DNA of 64,000 nt from the NCBI GenBank assembly GCA_017517745.1, contig JAFWYJ010000062.1, positions 1-64,000 on the forward strand, given 5' to 3'. A program made the translations under genes and the position numbers. Positions 33,786 through 41,795 of this stretch are shown here, one piece after another. The stretch's first letter is position 1. Every line of letters starts with the position of its first letter. The notes below the pieces were generated by a model. That model made no database searches. It was not told the origin of the DNA and saw only the letters and a program-made list of their open reading frames with translations. Source of the stretch: Clostridia bacterium (lineage in GTDB: Bacteria > Bacillota > Clostridia > Oscillospirales > CAG-272).

Positions 33786-34703
33786 TCACTTCAAAAATCC
33801 GTTGATGATCTGTTCCTCAGCTTCCTTTTCGGTGAGTCCCAGCGTCATCAGCTTGATGAGCTGTTCACCCGCGATCTTGCCGATCGCCGCCTCGTGGATC
33901 AGCGACGCCTCGACGTGGTTCGCCTCGATCTGCGGCAGTGCCGTGACCTGCGCGTCATCCATGATGATGGCGTCACATTCGGTATGTCCCGAGCAACGGT
34001 TGTTGCCGTTGACGCGCGACAGGAAGGTCTGGCGGCTGTTGTCCTTTGCCACCGAGCGCGACACCACGTGTGCGCCGCAATCCTCACCGTCAAGATCGAC
34101 CGTGAAATCGGTCTCGGCAAACTGATCGCCGTGTGTCATGATCTTTTCTTTCACGATCAAGGTCGCGCCCGAAGCAAGCCTTGCCTCGGTCTTGCGACGC
34201 GTCGAATCCACGCCCTTGATCTGCGCGGTCTCCATCTCAAGATAGCTGTTCTCGTCCAAAACCGCCACCGTGGTGGGATTCATGACGTTCTTTCCGCTGC
34301 CGTCGCCCTCGCCGTAATGCTTTTCAACGTACTTCACACGCGCACCCTTGCCGAGATAAAATGCATGAATGCCGCTGTGCTCGCTCGCCTCGGAGCCGCC
34401 GTTGTGGATTCCGCAGCCCGCGACAATGGTCACGTCGCAGTCCTCACCAATGTGAAAATCGTTATACACCAGCTCTTTCAAGCCTGTTTGAGAGAGAATG
34501 ACGGGAATGTGAAGACTCTCCTTTTTGGTCCCCGGCTTGATATAGATATCAATCCCCGGCTTGTCCTCTTTCTTCACAACGGTGATGTTTTCGGAATCGT
34601 TTTTGCCGTAGAGATTGCCGTTGATGCGCAGAGAATACGCGCCCTGAGGCACCTCGTGAAGATCGGCGATCTGCGCCAGAAGACTTTTTTGAATTGCATC
34701 CAT
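33786..34703 (-). CDS. sufB: SufB/SufD-type Fe-S cluster scaffold (minimal form)
   Basis: 305-residue SufBD-fold protein, shorter than the classical ~460-residue SufB, with a core beta-helix and a C-terminal helical domain (HEAAIGKIAGEQLIKLMTLGLTEKEAEEQIINGFL). It carries HIGEDCDVTIVAGCGIHNGG, RTDSTRR-like KGVDSTRRKTEARL and a Glu/His-rich region for cluster assembly. With SufC it assembles Fe-S clusters in the cytoplasm. Its start codon shares a nucleotide with the sufC stop (TGATG), so the genes are translationally coupled. No sufS, sufU or sufD is adjacent, matching the two-gene SufCB type of anaerobes. Confidence 0.88.
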   Translation of the reverse strand: MDAIQKSLLAQIADLHEVPQGAYSLRINGNLYGKNDSENITVVKKEDKPGIDIYIKPGTKKESLHIPVILSQTGLKELVYNDFHIGEDCDVTIVAGCGIHNGGSEASEHSGIHAFYLGKGARVKYVEKHYGEGDGSGKNVMNPTTVAVLDENSYLEMETAQIKGVDSTRRKTEARLASGATLIVKEKIMTHGDQFAETDFTVDLDGEDCGAHVVSRSVAKDNSRQTFLSRVNGNNRCSGHTECDAIIMDDAQVTALPQIEANHVEASLIHEAAIGKIAGEQLIKLMTLGLTEKEAEEQIINGFLK

Positions 34704-35419
34704 CAGTCACGCACCTCCTTGGTAAAACGGCATCCCGCCTGCACGTTGAGCAGCTCGGGAAGAATCTCGCTCTTCTCGCCGTATGCCGCAACCTTGCCGC
34801 CGGCAACCACAACGATCTTGTCGGCGATGTCGAGAATGCGCTCCTGATGCGAAATGATGAGAATGGTGCCGTGTGTACGCTCGTGCATGTTGCGAAAAAC
34901 CTGAATCAGGTTGTTGAAGCTCCACAAATCGATGCCCGCCTCGGGTTCATCGAAAACCGAAAGCTTGGTGCCGCGCGCGTTGATCATCGCGATCTCAATG
35001 CGCTTCAGTTCTCCTCCCGAAAGAGAGGCGTCGACCTCACGGTTGACGTAGTCCTTGGCGCAAAGTCCCACCTCGGCAAGATAGGCACACGCCTCACCGA
35101 CCGAGATCTTTTTCCCCGCCGCCATCGAGATCAGATCCTTGACCGTGATCCCCTTGAAGCGCACCGGCTGCTGAAACGCGAAGCTGATGCCATGGCGCGC
35201 GCGCTCGGTGATGGACAGATCGGTAATGTCCTCGCCGTCCAGATAAATTTTGCCCGAAGTAGGCATATAAATTCCCGCGATCAGCTTTGCCATGGTGGAT
35301 TTTCCGCTGCCGTTCGGGCCTGTTACGGCAACAAAGCGATCGTTTATTTGCAGACTGACGTCGGAAAGAATTTCTTTTCCATCCTCGGTCCGATAAGTTA
35401 CGTTTTTGAATTCTAACAT
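34703..35419 (-). CDS. sufC: SufC, Fe-S cluster assembly ATPase
   Basis: 238-residue ABC-type ATPase with Walker A TGPNGSGKST near residue 34, Q-loop FAFQQP near 80, the SufC-style signature DASLSGGELKRIE near 139, Walker B LSVFDEPEAGID near 163 and switch His in ISHQE near 198. It powers assembly on the SufB scaffold. The start at 35419 has AAAAGGAA upstream; the longer frame to 35515 covers the promoter region. A likely promoter is at 35487-35515 and a second weaker one (TTGTTT-16-TATCAT) lies closer. Confidence 0.93.
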   Translation of the reverse strand: MLEFKNVTYRTEDGKEILSDVSLQINDRFVAVTGPNGSGKSTMAKLIAGIYMPTSGKIYLDGEDITDLSITERARHGISFAFQQPVRFKGITVKDLISMAAGKKISVGEACAYLAEVGLCAKDYVNREVDASLSGGELKRIEIAMINARGTKLSVFDEPEAGIDLWSFNNLIQVFRNMHERTHGTILIISHQERILDIADKIVVVAGGKVAAYGEKSEILPELLNVQAGCRFTKEVRD

Positions 35420-35486
35420 TGCAGTTCCTTTTCTCAGAAAATAATGATATACTACTGTTTTTGAGAAACAATAATGGATCGTATAT

Positions 35487-35515
35487 ATTTTATACTCTTC
35501 CATACACAATTTCAA
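35487..35515 (-). promoter_or_regulatory. promoter of sufCB
   Basis: Minus strand: -35 TTGAAA (35510-35515), 17 bp spacer, -10 TAAAAT (35487-35492). It is divergent from the methyltransferase promoter. Confidence 0.6.
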
Positions 35516-35576
35516 GGATTATGTCGTTTTCACCTTGTTAACTTTTTGTGAACGCCGACCGACACCGCCGATTTTG

Positions 35577-35585
35577 TGATATAAT
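35577..35585 (+). promoter_or_regulatory. extended -10 promoter of the methyltransferase gene
   Basis: TGATATAAT (TGN plus -10 TATAAT at 35580-35585), 30 nt before the gene. No good -35 hexamer is seen. Confidence 0.6.
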
Positions 35586-35614
35586 TTAAAAAAACGACCG
35601 AAACGGAGCAGATT

Positions 35615-36844
35615 ATGTCAAGAACATTCCCCACCGCAAGCATCACGGAAAAAGGAGAAAAGCTTTTGCGCGGCGGACACGTTTGGGTGTACGCCGACGA
35701 GATCACCGCGCTCTCGCAAACGCCGCCAAACGGCTCGCTCGTCGACGTTTTGTCGGCAAAAGGGCGCTATCTCGGAACGGGATTTTACAATGCCAACTCC
35801 AAGATCCGCGTCCGCGTGGTCTCCAAAAATGCCAACGACCGCTTTGACGAAGCCTTTTGGGAACGCAAGCTTCGCTGGGCAATCGATTACCGCCGCGCCG
35901 TGATGGGGGAGGAGGATTTTCGATGCTGTCGTCTGATCTTCGGCGAGGCGGACGCCTTCCCCGGCTTCACCGTTGATCGCTTTGACAACATCCTCGTCAC
36001 CCAGGTCCTCTCGCTCGGAATCGAAGAGATCAAGGACATGCTTTACGCCACGCTCGTCCGTCTGCTCCGCGAGGAATTCGGGCAGAAGATCGACGCGCTC
36101 TACGAGCGCAATGACGTCGCCATTCGCGAGCTTGAGGGAATGAAGCAATACACCGGCTTTTGGGCGGGCGAAGGACTCGCAACCGACCTTGACGGAAAAA
36201 CTACGATCACAGAAAACGGGATCGTTTATGAGGTCGACTACGTCAACGGGCAGAAAACCGGCTTCTTCCTTGACCAAAAATACAACCGTGCAGCCATTCG
36301 AAAGATCGCCAAAGGTCGCCGTGTCCTGGATTGCTTCACCCACACCGGCTCTTTCGCTCTCAATGCCGCCGCGGCGGGCGCAGAATTGGTCAACGCCGTG
36401 GATATTTCCGCAGATGCGATAAAGTTAGCAATTGCTAACTCCGAAAGAAACGGGTTGCAGAACAACATGGAGTTCACCTGTTGTGACGTATTCGACCTAC
36501 TCACAAAGTTAGCGAACGCTAACCAAAGAAACTATGACTTCATCATTCTCGATCCTCCCGCCTTCACCAAGAGTCGGGACACGCTGAAAAACGCGATTCG
36601 GGGCTACAAGGAGATCAACCTCAAGGCAATGAAGCTTCTGCCGCGCGGAGGTTATCTTGCCACCTGTTCCTGCTCTCATTTCATGACCGAGACCTACTTC
36701 AAGCAGATGCTCCACAACGCCGCCGCAGACGCAGGAGTTGGATTGCGACAGATCGAGGCGCGCCAACAGTCCCCCGATCATCCGATCCTTTGGAACGTCC
36801 CGGAAACCGACTATCTCAAGTTTTTCATTTTCCAGATTGTCTGA
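35615..36844 (+). CDS. class I SAM-dependent rRNA methyltransferase, RlmI-like
   Basis: 409 residues: an N-terminal PUA-like domain (GEKLLRGGHVWVYADEI near 10-26), a central beta domain, and a Rossmann methyltransferase domain. The latter shows KTGFFLDQKYNR near 215, motif I VLDCFTHTGSFALNAAA near 237, the acidic VDIS, and the m5C-type catalytic region ILDPPAFTKS near 312 with SCSHFM near 350. RlmI methylates C1962 of 23S rRNA; the exact target here is inferred. Two 16 bp near-identical palindromes are embedded in the coding region at 36424-36439 and 36508-36523. The start ATG follows CGGAGCAGATT. Confidence 0.9.
   Translation: MSRTFPTASITEKGEKLLRGGHVWVYADEITALSQTPPNGSLVDVLSAKGRYLGTGFYNANSKIRVRVVSKNANDRFDEAFWERKLRWAIDYRRAVMGEEDFRCCRLIFGEADAFPGFTVDRFDNILVTQVLSLGIEEIKDMLYATLVRLLREEFGQKIDALYERNDVAIRELEGMKQYTGFWAGEGLATDLDGKTTITENGIVYEVDYVNGQKTGFFLDQKYNRAAIRKIAKGRRVLDCFTHTGSFALNAAAAGAELVNAVDISADAIKLAIANSERNGLQNNMEFTCCDVFDLLTKLANANQRNYDFIILDPPAFTKSRDTLKNAIRGYKEINLKAMKLLPRGGYLATCSCSHFMTETYFKQMLHNAAADAGVGLRQIEARQQSPDHPILWNVPETDYLKFFIFQIV
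36424..36439. repeat. short palindrome inside coding sequence, copy 1
   Basis: Perfect 16 bp palindrome GTTAGCAATTGCTAAC encoding part of KLAIANSE in the methyltransferase. It shares its arms with the copy at 36508-36523, and each is preceded by AAA. Confidence 0.7.
36508..36523. repeat. short palindrome inside coding sequence, copy 2
   Basis: GTTAGCGAACGCTAAC, with 7 bp arms and an AA centre, encoding part of KLANANQ. It lies 84 bp after copy 1 in the same reading frame. Confidence 0.65.
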
Positions 36845-36903
36845 TCATTCGCCCCCCAAAAAAGAGACCGTTTGGTGTGCCTGCGATAAAGCAGGTTAAT
36901 AGG

Positions 36904-36937
36904 AAAAGACATGTTCAGTTTTGAGCATGTCTTTTTT
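36904..36937 (+). terminator. terminator after the methyltransferase gene
   Basis: Stem AAAAGACATG paired with CATGTCTTTT around TTCAGTTTTGAG, ending in TTTTTTC. It lies 60 nt beyond the stop codon. Between 36845 and 36903 I see nothing recognisable. Confidence 0.8.
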
Positions 36938-37035
36938 CTTGCAATTCGTATTCATTTGTGATATCATTTCTTTGAAAAACAAAGCGAAACTATACTTTGC
37001 CTCAACAAACACTTCGTGGAATTATTTTAGAAATT

Positions 37036-37044
37036 TGTTATAAT
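37036..37044 (+). promoter_or_regulatory. extended -10 promoter of XRE regulator 2
   Basis: TGTTATAAT with -10 TATAAT at 37039-37044 and no clear -35. A second possible promoter, TTGCAA-17-TATCAT, lies at about 36939-36967. Confidence 0.55.
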
Positions 37045-37088
37045 AAAATCACAAAAGCGCTTTTGAATACTTTTTGGAGGACAATATT

Positions 37089-38180
37089 ATGTCTATTGGT
37101 TCAACCATAAAATGTCTGCGCCGTGAGAAGGATATTACACAAGAACAGCTTGCCGAGTATCTTGGAATCACTTCGCGCGCAATCTCTCAATGGGAGTGCG
37201 ATCGAACAGCTCCCGATATTTCTCAACTGCCCGCGCTCTGCCATATCTTCGACGTTTCATCTGATGTTCTGCTTGGAATCGATATTGAGAAGAACAATGA
37301 GGAAATAAAGAAATATTTGAGCGATGCGGCTGAGTTGGGCTATCAAGGGAAAGGTACGGAACGTACCGCGCTTCTCCGCGAAGCAAACAAAAAATTTCCG
37401 CGCGATTATAGGATCATGCAAAGCCTTGCTGATTCGTTGGTATGCGAGTATTCTCAAAAAGGCATCAAGGAGTATGACGAGGTGTCTGACCTTTGCAATC
37501 GAATCCTTGCCGAGTGTACCGATAGTTTGATTCGATATGAAGCAATCGACACACTTGGAACCGCTTACGGATATGCAGGCAAAAAGGATGAAATGTTAAA
37601 ACTTGCCGAGGAAATGCCGCGCACCCATTTTTCGTACGAAAACTTTATGATGTATCGTTGGAAAGGCGATGCGGATTTTGAAAAAAGACAATCATATATT
37701 GCATATTTGATAAATCAACTGCTATCAGTTATTGGCTGTGCTTGCGGTCATCGTCACGATGATGATAAAATGATTTACTCGGCAGAAGAAAGAATTAAGT
37801 TACACACGCTGCAAGTAAATTTGCTTGAACTGCTATTTCCTGATCAAGATTATCAGTATTTGGCTCAAGAAGGCGAGATTGCATGTAGCATGATGGCTAT
37901 CACGTATATTCGAAAGAATGATTTGGAAAATGCTTGGAAATGGTTAGAAAAGGCTACGGATTTTGCCATTGATATGGACACCTACGACTTTGATGCGCCT
38001 CACACCTCGCCCATTCTTCGCGGATATTCAAGCGGAGGCTGGATCATGGAGGCAGAAGGAAATCGTTCTCAGTCTATGCTTAACTGGTTGACAACCGATA
38101 ATGAGGCTGCCGTTTTGCGTTCCGATGAACGCTATGAAACACTTGTAAACCGTCTTAAAAATGTTGCAAAAAAGCCTTAA
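37089..38180 (+). CDS. XRE-family helix-turn-helix regulator with helical C-terminal domain
   Basis: 363-residue protein. Residues 3-62 are a Cro/C1-type helix-turn-helix (IKCLRREKDITQEQLAEYLG, RAISQWECDRTAPD, SSDVLLGID). The rest is helical with repeat-like segments (LIRYEAIDTLGTAYGYAGKKDEMLKLAEEMP near 155) and a Cys/His cluster IGCACGHRHDDD near 215 that might bind metal. Architecture and several segments match the regulator at 14053-15123, so the two are paralogues. GGAGG lies 9 nt before the ATG at 37089. It is AT-rich and followed by repeats, suggesting accessory origin. Target unknown. Confidence 0.82.
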   Translation: MSIGSTIKCLRREKDITQEQLAEYLGITSRAISQWECDRTAPDISQLPALCHIFDVSSDVLLGIDIEKNNEEIKKYLSDAAELGYQGKGTERTALLREANKKFPRDYRIMQSLADSLVCEYSQKGIKEYDEVSDLCNRILAECTDSLIRYEAIDTLGTAYGYAGKKDEMLKLAEEMPRTHFSYENFMMYRWKGDADFEKRQSYIAYLINQLLSVIGCACGHRHDDDKMIYSAEERIKLHTLQVNLLELLFPDQDYQYLAQEGEIACSMMAITYIRKNDLENAWKWLEKATDFAIDMDTYDFDAPHTSPILRGYSSGGWIMEAEGNRSQSMLNWLTTDNEAAVLRSDERYETLVNRLKNVAKKP

Positions 38181-38272
38181 TTTCTCGCCCCGCCTCGCGC
38201 GGGGCTTCGCTTTTGTGGCCACAAAAGCAGTGCTTGTCAGGAAAATTGACAAGTCATAGATGAACATAAAGA

Positions 38273-38400
38273 AAGGCTCCCTTGTGTAAAGGGAGCTGAC
38301 GCCGAAGGCGGCTGAGGGATTGTTTTGAGTGAAAATCTAACATTTTACAATCCCTCCGTCACGGCAAGCCGTGCCACCTCCCTTTGCACAAGGGAGGCTC
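38273..38400. repeat. 128 bp imperfect palindromic repeat element
   Basis: Terminal inverted repeats: AGGCTCCCTTGTGTAAAGGG at the left and, in reverse, AGCCTCCCTTGTGCAAAGGG at the right. Inner pairs are CTGAGGGATTG with CAATCCCTC and GCCGAAGGC- and GGCAAGCC-type hairpins. I recall similar elements being common between genes of gut Clostridia, likely non-autonomous and MITE-like. Nearby 38190-38230 holds a CCCCGC/GCGGGG hairpin and a TTTTGTGGCCACAAAA palindrome. Confidence 0.75.
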
Positions 38401-38462
38401 ATTTCCTCCCGACAGTAAAACTATAAGGTGTAACACACTATACCTTGCGTGGCAGGCATGTG

Positions 38463-38504
38463 AAAAGGAGTACGAACAATCGTCCGTACTCCTTTTGTTT
38501 TTTT
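38463..38504. terminator. hairpin followed by T-run
   Basis: AAAAGGAGTACG paired with CGTACTCCTTTT, followed on the plus strand by GTTTTTTT. It is terminator-like for plus-strand transcripts, but no gene directly precedes it except XRE regulator 2, 280 nt away. The bases 38505-38596 show no gene I would support. Confidence 0.6.
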
Positions 38505-38596
38505 CGGCAGGTAAACCTGCTTTATGGAAGGCATCCCTTGCGGTCTCTTTTTCTTGCTTTTTATAATAATAATTATTCTTATTCTATTTTTAATCG

Positions 38597-38636
38597 TAAA
38601 AAGAAAAGACAGGAGCCCCTCCGGGGGGGCTCCTGT
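38597..38636 (-). terminator. terminator of the polysaccharide export operon
   Basis: Minus-strand stem ACAGGAGCCCC with GGGGCTCCTGT, followed by CTTTTCTTTTT. It lies 16 nt beyond the last gene of the operon. Confidence 0.88.
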
Positions 38637-38652
38637 TCAGGTCGAATGTCGA

Positions 38653-39384
38653 TCAGCTCAATGCATTCGCCTGCGCGTATTGATCGCAGATTTCATCTGC
38701 CTCACCAATGGCAACGATCTTTCCGTGATCGAGCCAGATGACGCGATCGCAGATGCCGCGAATCTGATCGATGCTGTGGGAGACGAGCAAAACGGTCGTG
38801 CCGTGGCTCATCAGCTCCATCATGCGGGCATAGCTCTTTTCCTGGAATGCCGCATCTCCCACCGCCAGAATCTCGTCAACGATCAAAATGTCGGGGCTGA
38901 CCATCGAGGCGATCGAGAAGGCAAGACGCATGACCATACCCGAAGAATAGTTGCGGACGGGACTGTTGATGAAGTCTCCAAGCTCGGAAAATGCAACGAT
39001 CTCGTCGTATTTTTCTTTGAGAAAGCTTTCGGAGTAGCCGAGGATTGCACCGTTGAGAAAGATGTTTTCACGGCCGGTCAGATCAAAGTCGAAGCCACTG
39101 CCCAGCTCCAGCATGGGAACGACGTTTCCGTGGATCTCCAAGCTTCCCTCGGCGGGCTTCAAAATGCCCGAGATCACCTTGAGCAGCGTGCTTTTTCCGG
39201 CGCCGTTGTTGCCGACAATGCCGACGACCTCACCCTTTTTGATCTCAAAGCTCACGCCGTCCAAAGCACGGAATTCCTCGTATTGCACCTTGTGCTTGAT
39301 CAAAGCCACAAGATACTCTTTGATGCTTTGGATCTTGTCGCGAGTCATGCGATAGCAAATGCTAACATTGTTCGCTTTAATCAT
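38653..39384 (-). CDS. polysaccharide/teichoic acid ABC exporter, ATP-binding protein (Wzt/TagH-like)
   Basis: 243-residue ATPase with the Wzt/KpsT/TagH pattern: a late Walker A VGNNGAGKSTLLK near residue 57, the export-type stretch LELGSGFDFDLTGRENIFLNG near 92, signature NYSSGMVMRLAF near 143 and Walker B ILIVDEILAVGD near 163. It lacks the C-terminal carbohydrate-binding domain of Wzt. With the permease at 39424 it would move a lipid-linked polysaccharide to the outer face of the membrane. It is the last gene of the operon glycosyltransferase-rfbD-permease-ATPase. Confidence 0.92.
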   Translation of the reverse strand: MIKANNVSICYRMTRDKIQSIKEYLVALIKHKVQYEEFRALDGVSFEIKKGEVVGIVGNNGAGKSTLLKVISGILKPAEGSLEIHGNVVPMLELGSGFDFDLTGRENIFLNGAILGYSESFLKEKYDEIVAFSELGDFINSPVRNYSSGMVMRLAFSIASMVSPDILIVDEILAVGDAAFQEKSYARMMELMSHGTTVLLVSHSIDQIRGICDRVIWLDHGKIVAIGEADEICDQYAQANALS

Positions 39385-39423
39385 CTGTGATGAAGATTCC
39401 TTTCCGGATGAATGTCCGCAACA

Positions 39424-40893
39424 TCAAATATTGAGAACAAACTTATCCTGATTTTTGCGGAAGACCAACACGCCGATCACAAACGGAAGCGTGCAGAGAA
39501 CGATACAGTAAAGATACGCCTTCGGCTCAAGCGAGACACCGTCGATGAGAATGCTGCGCATGAAGCGAAGCACGTGATAGAGCGGGTTGAGCTTATAGAC
39601 GGTCATAAACTGAGCGGGAATGATCGACTCGGGGTAAAACACGGGAGTCAGATACATCAAAAGCATTGAGAAAATGCCCCACAAGAACTGTGTGTCACGG
39701 AAGAATACCATCAGCGTTGCCAAAATCAAGCCCACACCGTAACTGAGAAGGAATAGCATCAGAAGCACGAACGGAAGCAGCAGAACGGCTTCGGTCGGCC
39801 AGGTCCTGGTGATCAAAAGCATGATGAAGAGCGGCACGAGAGAGAGCAAGAGGTTGATGGTTGAGGAAAGCGTGCGCGAGAAGGGGTAGATATACTTGGG
39901 TACGTAAACCTTGTTGATCAGCGTCGCATTTCCGACAATGCTCATCAGGCACATATTGGTCGCCTCGTTGAAGAAGTTGAAGCAGACGATACCGCTGAGC
40001 AGATAGATCACAAAATTGTCGATCGAGGTCTTGAAGAGCGTCGAGAAGACAACGTACTGAATGCTCATCGTGAGCAACGGATTGAGGAAGCTCCAAAGCA
40101 TTCCCAAAACCGATCTTTTGTACTTGGTCTTGAAATCGCGCATAACGAGCTGACGGATCAAAAAGCTATAACGCTTAAAGGAGCGGAAAACGTCCAGAAG
40201 GATATTTTTCTTTCCCTTGGCATGGCAGCGCACCAGGTAGAGCAGATAGAGTGCCAGCAAAAGCGCACCGCCGCCGTAAACATACCAATATGCAGGTCCG
40301 AACCAATGGCGGTTGATGCCGCCGACCTTGAGGTAAAGCTCGCAAGCATTGCCGTCCTCGTCGGTCATACGCGTTCCGTTGAGATAAAGCGCCTCGGTGT
40401 CCTCGATCTCCACGGGAACGTCCACGCGCCCGGCATCCACCGAGTTGCCGTAATAAAAGGTAATCGCGTTGCCGCGCGTTCCCTTCAGGCTTTTCAAGGA
40501 GAGGATAAAATGCTGTCCTTTCACGTTTTCGATGATCGGATCGATGACAATCGCATATTCACTGTTGTCTTTCATGTTGTCAGTGGGCAGCGTTGTCGAA
40601 AACCGAACGGCACCGTTGGCATCGAGGATTTCAACCGCGATCTCATCACGATTGCTTCGCGCCATGGTTCCCACCATCACGGTCAGGCTTTGCAGATCGT
40701 CGAATTCGCAGACGAAGGACTGTCGGATCTCCTCTCCCTCTGTAAATTCTCCGAGTGCCGCCTTACAACTGACGCGGACCGAGCTGTCCGTGGTATAGTG
40801 CAGGCTGTTTCCTGCAATGAAATAAAAGGCAACGCCCAGCATCAGATAGATTGCCAGAACGATGGCGGCAATTCGAATCGCTTTGTTTTTCAT
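39424..40893 (-). CDS. polysaccharide ABC exporter permease (Wzm/TagG-like) with N-terminal extracytoplasmic domain
   Basis: 489 residues. The C-terminal half (about 235-489) is a standard ABC-2 permease of the Wzm/TagG type with six helices (RSFKRYSFLIRQLVMRDFKTKYK, then SVLGMLWSFLNPLLTMSIQY). The N-terminal half is unusual for this family. One membrane helix (5-27) is followed by a ~180-residue predicted extracytoplasmic beta-rich domain (about 30-205, containing VSCKAALGEFTEGEEIRQSF and HFILSLKSLKGTRGNAITFY) and a second helix near 212-232. The domain may contact the exported glycan. AAAGGA precedes the ATG at 40893. Its partner is the ATPase at 38653. Confidence 0.88.
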   Translation of the reverse strand: MKNKAIRIAAIVLAIYLMLGVAFYFIAGNSLHYTTDSSVRVSCKAALGEFTEGEEIRQSFVCEFDDLQSLTVMVGTMARSNRDEIAVEILDANGAVRFSTTLPTDNMKDNSEYAIVIDPIIENVKGQHFILSLKSLKGTRGNAITFYYGNSVDAGRVDVPVEIEDTEALYLNGTRMTDEDGNACELYLKVGGINRHWFGPAYWYVYGGGALLLALYLLYLVRCHAKGKKNILLDVFRSFKRYSFLIRQLVMRDFKTKYKRSVLGMLWSFLNPLLTMSIQYVVFSTLFKTSIDNFVIYLLSGIVCFNFFNEATNMCLMSIVGNATLINKVYVPKYIYPFSRTLSSTINLLLSLVPLFIMLLITRTWPTEAVLLLPFVLLMLFLLSYGVGLILATLMVFFRDTQFLWGIFSMLLMYLTPVFYPESIIPAQFMTVYKLNPLYHVLRFMRSILIDGVSLEPKAYLYCIVLCTLPFVIGVLVFRKNQDKFVLNI

Positions 40894-40918
40894 AAAGCAT
40901 CCTTTCAAAAATCCGGAA

Positions 40919-41764
40919 TCAAGAATTCAGTTCCTTAAGATAACGCGTGAGCGCATCCTTCCAATCGGGCAACCGCGAAAATCCGTTCGCCTCCAGCTTG
41001 TCCTTGCTCATTCGGGAATTGAGCGGACGGGCGGCGCGAGAAGGATATTCCGACGTGGGAATGGGATGAATCACGGTGGATTTCCCGCCCTGCCGCATGA
41101 TCTCGGCAGCAAACTCCGCCCAGGAGCAGGTTCCCTCGTTGGTGGCGTGATACGTACCGTATTTGTCGGTGACGATCATGTCGCATAGAAGCTTGGAGAG
41201 ATCGTAAGTATAGGTCGGCGAGCCGATCTGGTCGGCGACCACGTTGAGATCGCGCTTGGTTTCCGCCAAGCGGAGCATCGTTTTGATGAAATTCGCGCCG
41301 TTGATGCCAAACACCCACGAAATACGAACGATAAAGTGACGGTCGGTCGCCTTTTTGACCGCCTCCTCACCCATCAGCTTGGTCTTTCCGTAAACCGAGA
41401 TCGGGCCCGTGGCGTCATCCGGCTCGTAGAAATGCTCTCCCGTACCGGGAAAGACGTAGTCGGTGGAAATATACATCATTTTCGCGCCCACGCGCACAGC
41501 GGCGGCGGCGATGTTTGCAGGGCCATCGGCATTGACGCGCTCGCAAAGCTCGACGTTGTCCTCCGCCTTGTCCACTGCGGTATATGCCGAGCAATGGATG
41601 ATCGCGTCGGGAGAATAGTTCTCGATATAGCTTCCCGTGGCGGCGGCATCGGTGATGTCAAAGTCCTCGATGTCAACACCGCGATGCTCGATCCCTCTCT
41701 CGGAGAGAATGCGGCAAATGTCATATCCCAGCTGTCCTTTTACTCCGGTCACTAAAATCTTCAT
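40919..41764 (-). CDS. rfbD: dTDP-4-dehydrorhamnose reductase
   Basis: 281-residue NAD(P)-binding short-chain reductase for the last step of dTDP-L-rhamnose synthesis. It shows the Rossmann glycine motif VTGVKGQLGYD near residue 6, IHCSAYTAVDKAE near 62, YISTDYVFPG near 100, catalytic YGKTK near 126 and VRISWVFG near 146. The ATG at 41764 has AGAAAGGA upstream. rfbA, rfbB and rfbC are not in this window. Its place between a glycosyltransferase and the exporter genes implies that the exported polysaccharide contains rhamnose. Confidence 0.93.
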   Translation of the reverse strand: MKILVTGVKGQLGYDICRILSERGIEHRGVDIEDFDITDAAATGSYIENYSPDAIIHCSAYTAVDKAEDNVELCERVNADGPANIAAAAVRVGAKMMYISTDYVFPGTGEHFYEPDDATGPISVYGKTKLMGEEAVKKATDRHFIVRISWVFGINGANFIKTMLRLAETKRDLNVVADQIGSPTYTYDLSKLLCDMIVTDKYGTYHATNEGTCSWAEFAAEIMRQGGKSTVIHPIPTSEYPSRAARPLNSRMSKDKLEANGFSRLPDWKDALTRYLKELNS

Positions 41765-41795
41765 GGAAGCAAATCCTTTCTGTCTGTCAACGGTT

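Noticed and set aside
38524-38650. Short Ile-rich open frame before the polysaccharide operon terminator
   Set aside because: It has no ribosome site, runs antisense into the ATPase gene through a strong terminator hairpin, and its hydrophobicity comes from an AT-rich tract.
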